Positions 46,678 to 54,487 of a stretch of DNA of 64,000 nucleotides are shown here, piece by piece. The notes beneath the pieces are model-generated. The model was not told the DNA's origin, did no database searches, and worked only from the letters and a program-made list of their open reading frames with translations. A program made the position numbers and the translations under genes. Origin of the DNA: Saprospiraceae bacterium (GTDB lineage: Bacteria; Bacteroidota; Bacteroidia; Chitinophagales; Saprospiraceae); contig JAIPBL010000001.1 of NCBI GenBank assembly GCA_021739645.1, forward strand, positions 208,484 to 272,483. Reading direction: 5' to 3'. Every line of letters starts with the position of its first letter. The first letter of the stretch is position 1.

Positions 46678-47841
46678 TCAATTCTCCCAACCAACAACCT
46701 CCACAATCTCCAGCCCAAAACCAATCATCCCAATCCGTCGGGTGGGGTTGTTGGTCAGCAGCTTGATTTTGGAGATGCCGAGGTCTCGGAGGATTTGTGC
46801 CCCGATACCGTAATCCCGCTGCTCGACTTCTTGGTTGCGGCGGCCACGGTAGGGCTTGGGTGACTTGTCGGAGCCATTGGCCATTTGCTGGAGGCAGGCC
46901 ATCAGCGGCAGGTCTTTTTCGCCGTGGCGCATGATGACGAGGGCGCCTTTTCCTTGCTTCGCAATGGCTTCCAATGATTTATCCAACCGATAGCCGGAGT
47001 CATCGAGGAGGATGCTGAGAAGGTCGTTGCCCTCCATGCTGGAGTGTACCCGCACGGTGACTGCTTCTTCGGGTTGCCAGATGCCCTTGATGATGGCTAG
47101 GTGGGTGTCCCCACCGGGTACTTGCGAGTAGGTGATTAGCTGGAACTCCCCAAAACGGTTTTTAAACGGCATCGAAAACTCCCGCTTGATAAGCCGCTCG
47201 GTCTCCATTCGATAGGCTACCAGGTCTTTGATGCTGATGATTTTCAGGTTGTGCCGCTCCGCAATTTTGATGAGCTGTGGCAGGCGGGCCATGGTGCCAT
47301 CTTCGTTCAGGATTTCCACCAAAACGCCAACTGGACGAAAACCCGCCATGCGGGCGAGGTCAATGCTGGCCTCCGTGTGCCCTGTGCGACGCAGCACACC
47401 ACCGGATTTTGCCCGAAGGGGAAAAATGTGACCAGGCCGTGCAAAGTCTTCAGGTCGGGTGGCGGGGTTCACCAGTGCCCGAATGCCAGTGGCCCGGTCG
47501 TAGGCACTGATGCCCGTGGTGCAGCCCTGCCCGATGAGGTCGATGCTGACGGTGAAAGCGGTTTCGTGGAGTGCCGTGTTTTCCGGTACCATCATTTTCA
47601 GGCCAAGCTCTTCGGCCCGGCCCTCCTCGATGGGGGTGCAAATCAATCCCCGGCCGTGCGTGGCCATGAAGTTGATGATTTCGGGGGTGATGCACTCGGC
47701 GGCGCAGATGAAGTCACCTTCGTTTTCCCGGTCTTCGTCGTCCACGACGATGATGACCCTGCCGTTGCGGATGTCTTCGACGGCTTCGGCAATGGTATTG
47801 AGCTTGAATTTTGAATGGTCAATTGTTGGAGTATCAGTCAT
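46678..47841 (-). CDS. ribB: 3,4-dihydroxy-2-butanone 4-phosphate synthase fused to a degenerate GTP cyclohydrolase II domain
   Basis: 387 residues from 47841; an ATG at 47868 is also open. Residues ~15-215 are RibB, turning ribulose 5-phosphate into the four-carbon unit of riboflavin. Acidic metal motif [31 protein letters not shown] and [12 protein letters not shown] are all intact. The C-terminal ~190 residues have the GTP cyclohydrolase II fold ([25 protein letters not shown]), but the three zinc Cys are gone: the stretch equivalent to HSEC...RCDCG reads HSSM...LDDSG. This domain is therefore probably not a cyclohydrolase, resembling RibBX-type fusions. A separate ribA is expected elsewhere. 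Confidence 0.93.
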   Translation of the reverse strand: MTDTPTIDHSKFKLNTIAEAVEDIRNGRVIIVVDDEDRENEGDFICAAECITPEIINFMATHGRGLICTPIEEGRAEELGLKMMVPENTALHETAFTVSIDLIGQGCTTGISAYDRATGIRALVNPATRPEDFARPGHIFPLRAKSGGVLRRTGHTEASIDLARMAGFRPVGVLVEILNEDGTMARLPQLIKIAERHNLKIISIKDLVAYRMETERLIKREFSMPFKNRFGEFQLITYSQVPGGDTHLAIIKGIWQPEEAVTVRVHSSMEGNDLLSILLDDSGYRLDKSLEAIAKQGKGALVIMRHGEKDLPLMACLQQMANGSDKSPKPYRGRRNQEVEQRDYGIGAQILRDLGISKIKLLTNNPTRRIGMIGFGLEIVEVVGWEN

Positions 47842-47924
47842 TTCGGTTGCTGCTTCGGTTAGGTACATACGAGGTGATTTTTTTGCAAAACAACAAAGCC
47901 TAGGTCGTAAGGTTCTGTTGACAA

Positions 47925-47972
47925 TCTCAATAAAAAAGCAAAGGTCACTTTCCTAGTGTAAAGTGACCTTTG
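47925..47972 (-). terminator. Terminator overlapping the end of arfB
   Basis: A perfect 13-bp stem (47939-47951 with 47960-47972) is followed on the minus strand by a T-rich run. The arfB stop codon lies in the loop, so the upstream arm of the stem encodes the final residues of the protein. Confidence 0.82.
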
Positions 47973-48357
47973 AACGGAGGGATTTTTTTTCAGAAACCTG
48001 TTTTTTTATGGAAAGCCGTTTCTCCCGGTCGGCGGTCAGTGGCTTTACTTTCTTTCGCTTTTTAGGTGGAGTAGTTGCCAGTTCAATCAGCCTAAAAAAT
48101 TCGGCAGTGACCGCTTCCTTGTTGTCCAATTGGGAGCGGGTGGTTTGGTTGGTAAGCAGCAAAACGCCTTCAGCATTGATGCGGTTGGAGAGGTTGGTCA
48201 ATACCATTTGTTTCTCAGTCTCATCGAGGATGCGGGAATTGGACACATCAAAACGGAGTTCCACTTTTGTTTCTACCTTGTTCACGTTCTGGCCACCAGG
48301 GCCGGAGCTTCTGGCTGTTTTGAACGTGAGTTCCTGTTTTAATTGTTCGAGGTTCAT
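47953..48357 (-). CDS. arfB: Alternative ribosome-rescue factor ArfB (peptidyl-tRNA hydrolase)
   Basis: A 134-residue release-factor-like protein that frees stalled ribosomes. The catalytic GGQ lies in [19 protein letters not shown] near residue 20, where ArfB homologues have it. It has no stop-codon recognition domain. The C-terminus is strongly basic ([18 protein letters not shown] ... [13 protein letters not shown]), as required for insertion into the empty mRNA channel. The frame is open to 48435, but the start at 48357 ([13 protein letters not shown]) matches the family; the 5' part of the longer frame is a short-word AGTAAAA tract. Confidence 0.92.
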   Translation of the reverse strand: MNLEQLKQELTFKTARSSGPGGQNVNKVETKVELRFDVSNSRILDETEKQMVLTNLSNRINAEGVLLLTNQTTRSQLDNKEAVTAEFFRLIELATTPPKKRKKVKPLTADREKRLSIKKQVSEKKSLRSKVTLH

Positions 48358-48363
48358 GACTTT

Positions 48364-48400
48364 GAAAGTAAAAAGGTAAAAGTAAAAAGTAAAAAGTGGG
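48364..48400. repeat. Short-word intergenic tract (AGTAAAAAGGTAAA)
   Basis: Degenerate tandem AAAAGT/AAAAGGT words directly upstream of arfB. Confidence 0.5.
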
Positions 48401-48475
48401 TGTCCAGTTTCCTTTTCAGGCACTAAATCAATCAAGAAGCAAAAAGGTTCATTGAAACAAAACTACTTTTGCCAA

Positions 48476-49357
48476 ATGACCGAACCTACTTCTAATCGAG
48501 CTTTTTTGTGGTTAAAGATTGCCGCAGCCAGTGTTTTTGCTGGTCGGGCTTACCAGCATATTTTTTGGGATGCACCCTACCGGGAACTGCTATGGGACGA
48601 CCAACTGATGAAGCCCGTTATCGAGGCGCTCACCCCTTGGAATTGGCATGAGTTCGTGACCAACCTTGCGGTGGACGAGGCTGTTCAGCATTGGATGCTT
48701 GGCATTGGTACGTTCTATGCCTTCTGTGCAGTGGCTTGCTTTTTTTATGAAAAAATGCCGAAATGGGTGCGTTGGCCAATTTGGCTGGGCGTAGCTGGGC
48801 AGGTGGTTTTGGCATTGCTGTACATGAAAGAATACTTCCTACATGTGGGGCAGTTTTTTGAATATGCGCTGCAATTTTGCGCCCCAGCTTTCTTGATTGT
48901 TTATTTTAGAAGGGAAATTTTTTCGCCTCGTTTGATTTTCGCCATGAAGTTGGCAACGGCGCTGACTTTCATTTGTCACGGGCTGTACGCCGTTGGATAC
49001 TACCCCAGGCCTGGGGTTTTTATGAGCATGACCATGAAGATACTGGGCTGCTCCGAAACTTTAGCGGGGGACATTTTAACAGTGGCAGGTTGGATGGATT
49101 TCGTGGTGGCCATCGGCATCTTTTTGCCAATAAAATGGTCAAGATGGTTCTTGCTGTATGCTGTCGTTTGGGGGTTGCTCACCTCGTTTGCGAGAATTTT
49201 TGGCAATTTCTATTGGGACTTCCCGCTTCAAAGTTTGCACGAATGGGCTTTTCAAACGGTTTACCGCCTGCCGCATGGCTTGATTCCATTGGTGCTTTTT
49301 GGCATCAGCCAAAGTTCTTTGACGTCATTGTCGGAGCATGATGACTCGGATAGCTGA
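48476..49357 (+). CDS. Multi-pass membrane protein of unknown function
   Basis: 293 residues with about seven hydrophobic helices, for example FLWLKIAAASVFAGRAYQHIFW, WPIWLGVAGQVVLALLYMKEY and FLLYAVVWGLLTSFARIFGNF. His and aromatic residues are frequent near helix ends (YQHIFWDAPYRELLWD, LHEWAFQTVYRLPHGLIPL). I recognise no family; it loosely recalls DoxX-type or heme-binding membrane proteins. TTG at 48452 would add eight residues. TACTTTTG (48464-48471) fits the -7 box, but too near the ATG unless the message is leaderless. Its stop directly abuts that of pfkA. Confidence 0.75.
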   Translation: MTEPTSNRAFLWLKIAAASVFAGRAYQHIFWDAPYRELLWDDQLMKPVIEALTPWNWHEFVTNLAVDEAVQHWMLGIGTFYAFCAVACFFYEKMPKWVRWPIWLGVAGQVVLALLYMKEYFLHVGQFFEYALQFCAPAFLIVYFRREIFSPRLIFAMKLATALTFICHGLYAVGYYPRPGVFMSMTMKILGCSETLAGDILTVAGWMDFVVAIGIFLPIKWSRWFLLYAVVWGLLTSFARIFGNFYWDFPLQSLHEWAFQTVYRLPHGLIPLVLFGISQSSLTSLSEHDDSDS

Positions 49358-50341
49358 CTACAATGCAAGTATCTCAGAAAGGCGCAGCATGTCCATGTTG
49401 ATTTCCTTTTCATTTTTGACGGCGATGCTTAGCGGCGTGTATTTAATGAGATTGTTATCAATTCCAACCATCACGTTCTTGTGGCCATCCAAGAGTGCCA
49501 CGACTGCATTTGCGCCAAGTCGGCTAGCCAGCAGCCTGTCGGCTCCAGATGGTGAACCACCACGCTGCAAGTGGCCAATGACGGAAACCCGGGTGTCATA
49601 AGCACCAACCCTCGACTTCAATTCCTCGGCAATTACTTCCGTCTTTCCCAGTCTGTTGCCCTCGGCGACAATGATGAGACTGAACAGTTTTTTGCGTTTG
49701 GCAGAAATGCGAAGTACGTTGGCAAGTTCCTCGTAAGTTGTTTCTTTCTCTGGCAACAAAACCAAAGTAGCCCCAGAAGCGATGGCCGTGTGCAAAGCCA
49801 GAAAGCCAGAGTTTCGACCCATCACCTCAATGAAAAAAAGGCGGTCATGGGATTCTGCGGTGTCCCGAATTTTGTCCACAGCTTCCACCGCAGTATTGAG
49901 CGCCGTGTCGAACCCAATGGTATAATCCGTTCCGTACAGGTCGTTGTCGATGGTGCAGGGAACACCAACCACTGGGACACCATGTTCTTTGTGGAAAATT
50001 TCGGCACCAGTGAAAGTTCCGTTACCACCCAAGGCAATCAGCCCTTCAATTTTATGTTTTTTGATGGCTGCCGCAGCAAGTTTTCTACCTTCAGGAGTTG
50101 TAAAACGCTCACTCCGTGCTGTTTTCAAAAAGGTGCCTCCTCGCTGAATGATATTGCCAACATCACGGGTTTCTAGTTTTTTCAGGTTGCCATCCATTAG
50201 CCCTTCGTAGCCCCCGGTGATGCCAAAAATTTCGACATCATGGTAAGCACAGGTTCGAACCACCGCCCGAACGGCGGCATTCATGCCCGGTGCATCGCCG
50301 CCAGAAGTGTAAACTGCTAATCTTTTTATTGTACGACTCAT
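49358..50341 (-). CDS. pfkA: ATP-dependent 6-phosphofructokinase
   Basis: 327 residues; phosphorylates fructose 6-phosphate, the committed step of glycolysis. YTSGGDAPGMNAAVRAVVR is the ATP site opening, GGNGTFTGA (ATP-type Gly after GG) supports ATP over pyrophosphate, TIDNDLYGTDYTIGFDTAL carries the catalytic Asp, and MGRNSGFLAL and GHLQRGGSPSGADRLLA bind the substrate. Full length. The start is 50341 (MSRTIKRLAVY); 27 further bases are open upstream. It is the last gene of a minus-strand series with the kinase and mqn genes. Confidence 0.97.
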   Translation of the reverse strand: MSRTIKRLAVYTSGGDAPGMNAAVRAVVRTCAYHDVEIFGITGGYEGLMDGNLKKLETRDVGNIIQRGGTFLKTARSERFTTPEGRKLAAAAIKKHKIEGLIALGGNGTFTGAEIFHKEHGVPVVGVPCTIDNDLYGTDYTIGFDTALNTAVEAVDKIRDTAESHDRLFFIEVMGRNSGFLALHTAIASGATLVLLPEKETTYEELANVLRISAKRKKLFSLIIVAEGNRLGKTEVIAEELKSRVGAYDTRVSVIGHLQRGGSPSGADRLLASRLGANAVVALLDGHKNVMVGIDNNLIKYTPLSIAVKNEKEINMDMLRLSEILAL

Positions 50342-50360
50342 TATTTGTTGATTTAATATT

Positions 50361-50378
50361 CCAGGCATTGACGCCTGG
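50361..50378. repeat. CCAGGC(N6)GCCTGG palindrome upstream of pfkA
   Basis: A 6-bp dyad (CCAGGC, ATTGAC, GCCTGG) 20 bp before the pfkA start. It could be a small REP-type palindrome, a weak hairpin or an operator. Confidence 0.4.
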
Positions 50379-50406
50379 TTATGTTTCCGTGGAAAGAAAT
50401 TTAGTG

Positions 50407-51252
50407 TTACAAAGTTCCCAAATGGTATTTCACCAAGTTCCCAATCGGTTTTTGAACAAAAACGCCTGTGTGCAAACCAAGCTCATGCAGTGCCTCCTTC
50501 AAAATGCCTTGGAAATGATAGGCCACCGAACCTACAAAACTAACGGGCAGCCTCTCGTGGTTTTTGTATTTGCAAACATGCCTCGTCAGGAATTCGGTAA
50601 AACTTTTCTTCACAATTTCCTGGACAAAAGCATGGTCTTGGTGCGCTGCAAACAATTGGGTGAACGAAGCCAAATAAGCGGACGGAATACCGCCACCGTA
50701 CACCGATTCGATGATGTCTTTACGGCCATTCGGGCAAACTTGTTCGATGATGGGGTGCAAATCCGCTGGCATTTCCCGGTAAAAGTACGCCTGCAAGAAC
50801 ATCTTTCCAATCTGCGCCCCGCTGCCCTCGTCGCCAAGTAGGAATCCAAGGTTGGTCACTTGGTCCACCTCCTTGTTGCCATCGAAAAGCACAGAGTTGG
50901 AGCCCGTGCCAAGGATGCAGGCGATGCCCGGTTCATGGCCGCAAGTGGCACGTGCTGCTCCAAGTAAGTCGTGCGTGACGTTGATTTCCGCCTTCGGCAA
51001 TTCCCGGTGAAGGGCATCAATGACGATTTGCCGACGGTCAAGGTCCTTGCAGCCAGTGCCGTAGTAAAAAGCCTGGCCTGTTATTTCAAAGGGCAGCATC
51101 TCCACCAACTCCCGTCGAATGATGTCGGTAATTTTTTCACCCGGCAAGTAAGTTGGATTGAAGCCCGTGGTTGAGACGGTTAATTGCTCGCCCCCGTCCT
51201 TGACGATGACCCAATCAGCCTTGGTAGCGCCCCCATCTGCGATGATTAGCAT
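50407..51252 (-). CDS. BadF/BadG/BcrA/BcrD ATPase family kinase (N-acetylglucosamine kinase-like)
   Basis: 281 residues of the ASKHA (actin-like ATPase) fold. LIIADGGATKADWVI is the phosphate-1 loop, ACILGTGSNSVLFDG the phosphate-2 loop, and LLGDEGSGAQIGK matches the sugar-kinase type of this family, as in human NAGK. FVGSVAYHF is the adenosine-site region. No Fe-S cysteines of BadF/G activases are present, favouring sugar kinase. The start at 51252 places the phosphate loop at the N-terminus; the frame is open to 51297. It follows mqnA by 98 bp. Confidence 0.87.
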   Translation of the reverse strand: MLIIADGGATKADWVIVKDGGEQLTVSTTGFNPTYLPGEKITDIIRRELVEMLPFEITGQAFYYGTGCKDLDRRQIVIDALHRELPKAEINVTHDLLGAARATCGHEPGIACILGTGSNSVLFDGNKEVDQVTNLGFLLGDEGSGAQIGKMFLQAYFYREMPADLHPIIEQVCPNGRKDIIESVYGGGIPSAYLASFTQLFAAHQDHAFVQEIVKKSFTEFLTRHVCKYKNHERLPVSFVGSVAYHFQGILKEALHELGLHTGVFVQKPIGNLVKYHLGTL

Positions 51253-51350
51253 GGCAAAAAAATTTAAGCGGCAAATGTATTGTGAAAAAGACACCAAGTG
51301 CCTTGGACATGTAGTTTTTTTAAGCGAAAGCTGGCAAGTTGCTATTGGAA

Positions 51351-52208
51351 TTAGCCCGTGATAAGCGCTTCACCTTCGAAAATCGGCAACTTGACATTTG
51401 GCAATTGCTGTAAAAAAAGTCGGAGGGCTTTGCGTTTTGCCGTATCCAATTGGTAGCTGATGTTCTCAGTGAAGTATTTTTCCAAATCAAAACCGGGGTG
51501 TTGTTGTGGCAAAATGAGCATTAACTGTGGGATGAAATCTATGCCCAATTGCATGGCCTGGTTAAAACGTTCAATGAAATCAGAAGATAGCTGCCTGTTG
51601 CTAACCCAAGCCGCAAACACAAACGGCAACCCAGTATGTGCTAGCCATGCCTTGCCAAGGTCGTAGGTATAGGTGTGTTTCCCCAACTTTTCCATCGCTC
51701 GGTCACCAATGATTAGTGCAGCGGTCGTTCCGCCAATATTCCCCTCAAAACCAATCGTTGAAGGCAGTAGGGTAGGCGAGCAGTGCCAGTGGTTTTCCAA
51801 GAGGATTTTTACCAACTCGACAGAGGTGCGTGAATGAAAGTCAAGGTAAAGCTCGGTCACTTCCTCCAGCGGCACCTCACTGAAAATACAGACCGTTTTC
51901 ACCTCACCAACAGTACCGATGCAGTAATCAGAAAAGACATGCGGAGTGGCCAATTCTGGAATGGCAGCGACCGGAATCAAGCCAAAATCCGCCTCACCCC
52001 TGGCCAGTTTGCTGGCGCAAACGCTGGGGATATCGAGCTGAAGGTCGAGTTCTTCGCTCAAGCCGCTTTTTACCAGACCGTAAAGCAACGGCTTGGTGTT
52101 TAGGTAGCTGACGGCGGTGACTTTTAGTTTTTTCAAGTTGCGAGTTTTGAGTTTCGAGTTTCGAGTTTTGGGCCGCAAACTGCTAATGGCTCGCAACTCA
52201 AAACTCAT
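51351..52208 (-). CDS. mqnA: Chorismate dehydratase (futalosine pathway)
   Basis: Converts chorismate to 3-[(1-carboxyvinyl)oxy]benzoate, the first step of the futalosine route to menaquinone. KVTAVSYLNTKPLLYGL, ADFGLIPVAAIPE, SRTSVELVKILL, AALIIGDRAM and LPFVFAAWV are typical. From ATG 52208 (2 bp after the mqnE stop) the product has 285 residues, but its first ~24 are encoded by the short-word repeat tract and lack similarity to the family. TTG at 52136 (LKKLKVTAVSYLN) gives the normal length. Either start keeps the enzyme whole. Confidence 0.94.
   Translation of the reverse strand: MSFELRAISSLRPKTRNSKLKTRNLKKLKVTAVSYLNTKPLLYGLVKSGLSEELDLQLDIPSVCASKLARGEADFGLIPVAAIPELATPHVFSDYCIGTVGEVKTVCIFSEVPLEEVTELYLDFHSRTSVELVKILLENHWHCSPTLLPSTIGFEGNIGGTTAALIIGDRAMEKLGKHTYTYDLGKAWLAHTGLPFVFAAWVSNRQLSSDFIERFNQAMQLGIDFIPQLMLILPQQHPGFDLEKYFTENISYQLDTAKRKALRLFLQQLPNVKLPIFEGEALITG
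52137..52208. repeat. Short-word tract (GAGTTTCGAGTTTTG) at the 5' end of mqnA
   Basis: Tandem degenerate GAGTTTTGAGTTTCGAGT words, plus a reverse-oriented copy (CTCGCAACTCAAAACTCAT) at 52191-52207, giving a potential hairpin. It lies inside the mqnA frame if the ATG at 52208 is used. Confidence 0.65.
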
Positions 52209-52210
52209 AG

Positions 52211-53407
52211 CTAATTCAGAACAGGCAGTGCCACATACCCTTTGAATACTTTATCTTCCTCAAAAACCTCTTCTGTGTAATCCTTCACGACATTGTACAA
52301 GGTATCCCGCTCGATAGGCTTTCGCCCAACGGCCTTGATGAGTTTCACCAAATCCTTGGTACTCATGGCCGGGCTTTGCTCCTCTGAGCCAGCCATTGAG
52401 TAAATCTTCGTCGTGTCATCAATCGTACCGTCAATGTCATCCACGCCATAGGACAGTGAGAGCTGCGCAATATTGCGGGAAATCATTGGCCAGTAGGCTT
52501 TCAAGTGGTCAAAATTATCGAGATAGACTCGGGCGATGGCATAGTTGCGAAGGTCTTCCACCACGTTTACCTCTTCGAGGTGCGACATTTGGTTGTCCTG
52601 GTTGCGGAATTTCAGCGGGATGAAAGTCTGGAACCCGCCCGTCCGGTCCTGCAATTTGCGAAGCTCCTCCATGTGGTGAATGCGGTGCTCGAAGCCTTCG
52701 ATATGGCCGTAGAGCATCGTGGCGTTAGAGCGCATCCCGAGTTTGTGCCATTCCTCATGGATGTCGAGCCACTGCTGGCCCGTGCACTTATCGGCAGCAA
52801 TTTTCTCCCTGATTTCTGGGTGGAAAATCTCTGCACCGCCACCGGGAATGCTGTCCAAGCCTGCATCCTTCATCAACTTCATGCCTTCGGCATAGTCGAT
52901 TTTGGCTTTTTTGAAAATATAGTGATATTCTACTGGCGTCAGCGCCTTCACGTGCAGGTCGGGGCGGTGTTTTTTTATTTTGGTAAAAAAATCGGCGTAA
53001 AACTGCACGTCGTATTGCGGCAGCACGCCACCTACAATATGCACCTCCGTCACAGGCTGGCCGTCGTACTTGCGCACAATGTCCATCATGTCATCCATGG
53101 TGTATTCCCAGCCCTCTCCCCGTTTTTTGATCAGCCGGGAGTAGGAGCAGAACTTGCAGTCATAGACGCAGACATTGGTCGGTTCGATGTGGAAATTGCG
53201 GTTGAAAAAAGTATGGTCGCCGTGTTTGCGTTCACGGATATGATTGGCGAGAGCGCCCACGAAGCCGAGGCTGCCTTCTTGGTAGAGCAGCAAACCCTCA
53301 TCGGGCGTGATGCGTTCGTTGTTAAAAACTTTCTCCGCAATATTGCGAAGCGGCTGGCTAAGGTTGGGGTCTTTGAGCAGAAACTCGATTTTTAGTTGCT
53401 TCGTCAT
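52211..53407 (-). CDS. mqnE: Aminofutalosine synthase (radical SAM)
   Basis: 398 residues. Couples the MqnA product with a SAM-derived adenosyl group to give aminofutalosine. The radical SAM cluster motif CxxxCxxC is in NVCVYDCKFCSYSR. VTEVHIVGGVLPQYD, DSIPGGGAEIFHPEIREKI, MRSNATMLYGHIEGFEHR and GTIDDTTKIYSMAGSEEQ fit MqnE better than MqnC. The start at 53407 (MTKQLKIEF) is preferred over 53419. It is first in the series mqnE-mqnA-kinase-pfkA and divergent from the GT2 gene. MqnB, MqnC and MqnD must lie elsewhere. Confidence 0.95.
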   Translation of the reverse strand: MTKQLKIEFLLKDPNLSQPLRNIAEKVFNNERITPDEGLLLYQEGSLGFVGALANHIRERKHGDHTFFNRNFHIEPTNVCVYDCKFCSYSRLIKKRGEGWEYTMDDMMDIVRKYDGQPVTEVHIVGGVLPQYDVQFYADFFTKIKKHRPDLHVKALTPVEYHYIFKKAKIDYAEGMKLMKDAGLDSIPGGGAEIFHPEIREKIAADKCTGQQWLDIHEEWHKLGMRSNATMLYGHIEGFEHRIHHMEELRKLQDRTGGFQTFIPLKFRNQDNQMSHLEEVNVVEDLRNYAIARVYLDNFDHLKAYWPMISRNIAQLSLSYGVDDIDGTIDDTTKIYSMAGSEEQSPAMSTKDLVKLIKAVGRKPIERDTLYNVVKDYTEEVFEEDKVFKGYVALPVLN

Positions 53408-53500
53408 GTAATTGTGCATTTTTGCGAGCGTAAAGGTAACAGTTTAGGTTACTTTCAGTTTTTGTTGAAAGTAAAAATTATCAAGCCACCGCTTCTGCAA

Positions 53501-54397
53501 ATGCTATCGATTCTCATCCCCATCTTCAATTTTGACGTTAGGCCGCTGGTCAATGACCTGCACGGCCAGTGCGAAGCGGCGGGGGTTGGCTACGAAATCC
53601 TATGCTTCGACGACGGTTCAACACCCGATTTCAAACAAAAGAACAAGGAAATCTGGAAACGTACCAATGTCATCTACCGGGAAATGCCGCAGAACCTGGG
53701 CCGCTCTGCTATCCGAAACACGCTCGGCCGATCCGCCCGCTTTGAGTACTTGCTGTTCATGGACTGTGACAGCAGGGTTGTTTCACCCGTTTTTATCCAA
53801 AATTACCTGCACCATGCTGCCCCTGATTGCCTCGTGTACGGTGGTCGTTGCTACTCCGACCAACCACCCGCCGACCCTGCCCTGCGTTTTCATTGGCACT
53901 ATGGCCGCCAGCGGGAGCAAAGCTCCGCCGCCGAACGAAGCCGATTGCCTTACCATAGTTTTATGACCAATAATTTCTTGGTCCCGAAGCCCATTTTTCT
54001 CGGTATTTTGTTCGACGAAACCCTGCGACAATATGGGCACGAGGACACTTTGTTCGGGATGGAGCTGGCAAAACGGCAAATTCCGATTTTGCATATTGAC
54101 AACCCGTTGGAGCATATCGGGCTGGAGCCTGTGGCGGTTTTTTTGAGGAAAACAGAGCAAGGGATTGAGAACCTCGTGAAACTGAAAAACGAGGGTAAAC
54201 CAGTGGAGACCCGTCTGTTGAGCAGCTTCCAAACCTGCCGACATTGGGGCATTGAACGGCCAATAGAATGGTTGTTTTCGGCGTTAAAAGGATTGATTGT
54301 CAGGCAGTTGTCCAGTGCGTCGCCATCTTTGCGTTTATTCGATTTCTACAAGCTTGGACTTTTGGCCACGATGGCCCCCAAGCAAACGGAGGTATAA
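53501..54397 (+). CDS. Glycosyltransferase family 2 protein
   Basis: 298 residues with a GT-A fold. MLSILIPIFNFDVRPLV opens the nucleotide-binding domain, ILCFDDGSTPDF has the UDP-contact Asp pair, MPQNLGRSAIRNTLG follows, and FMDCDSRVV is the DxD metal motif. FLGILFDETLRQYGHEDTLFGMEL matches the GHED-type acceptor region of family 2 enzymes. No membrane segment is obvious except a short hydrophobic C-terminal part. The start at 53501 fits the family; the upstream open frame from 53396 overlaps the divergent mqnE start. The glycan it makes is unknown. Confidence 0.88.
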   Translation: MLSILIPIFNFDVRPLVNDLHGQCEAAGVGYEILCFDDGSTPDFKQKNKEIWKRTNVIYREMPQNLGRSAIRNTLGRSARFEYLLFMDCDSRVVSPVFIQNYLHHAAPDCLVYGGRCYSDQPPADPALRFHWHYGRQREQSSAAERSRLPYHSFMTNNFLVPKPIFLGILFDETLRQYGHEDTLFGMELAKRQIPILHIDNPLEHIGLEPVAVFLRKTEQGIENLVKLKNEGKPVETRLLSSFQTCRHWGIERPIEWLFSALKGLIVRQLSSASPSLRLFDFYKLGLLATMAPKQTEV

Positions 54398-54425
54398 AAC
54401 CTATTTGCCGTAGGCAAAATACTCG

Positions 54426-54459
54426 TTTGAACACGAACTTATGATTGACGTTATCTTTG
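54426..54459 (+). promoter_or_regulatory. Promoter of the tamB-tamL operon
   Basis: TTTG (54426-54429), 22-nt spacer, TATCTTTG (54452-54459). Predicted start near 54466, about 22 nt before the TTG start codon of tamB. It begins only about 30 bp after the GT2 stop. Confidence 0.65.
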
Positions 54460-54487
54460 CACCATATATATTGTATCAAAAATACCC

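Noticed and set aside
46678..47841. Call of a fully bifunctional RibBA
   Set aside because: The zinc-binding cysteines of GTP cyclohydrolase II are missing, so only the RibB half can be supported.
52211..53407. Call as MqnC (dehypoxanthine futalosine cyclase)
   Set aside because: TEVHIVGGV, GHIEGFEHR and GTIDDTTKIYSMAGSEEQ fit MqnE better.
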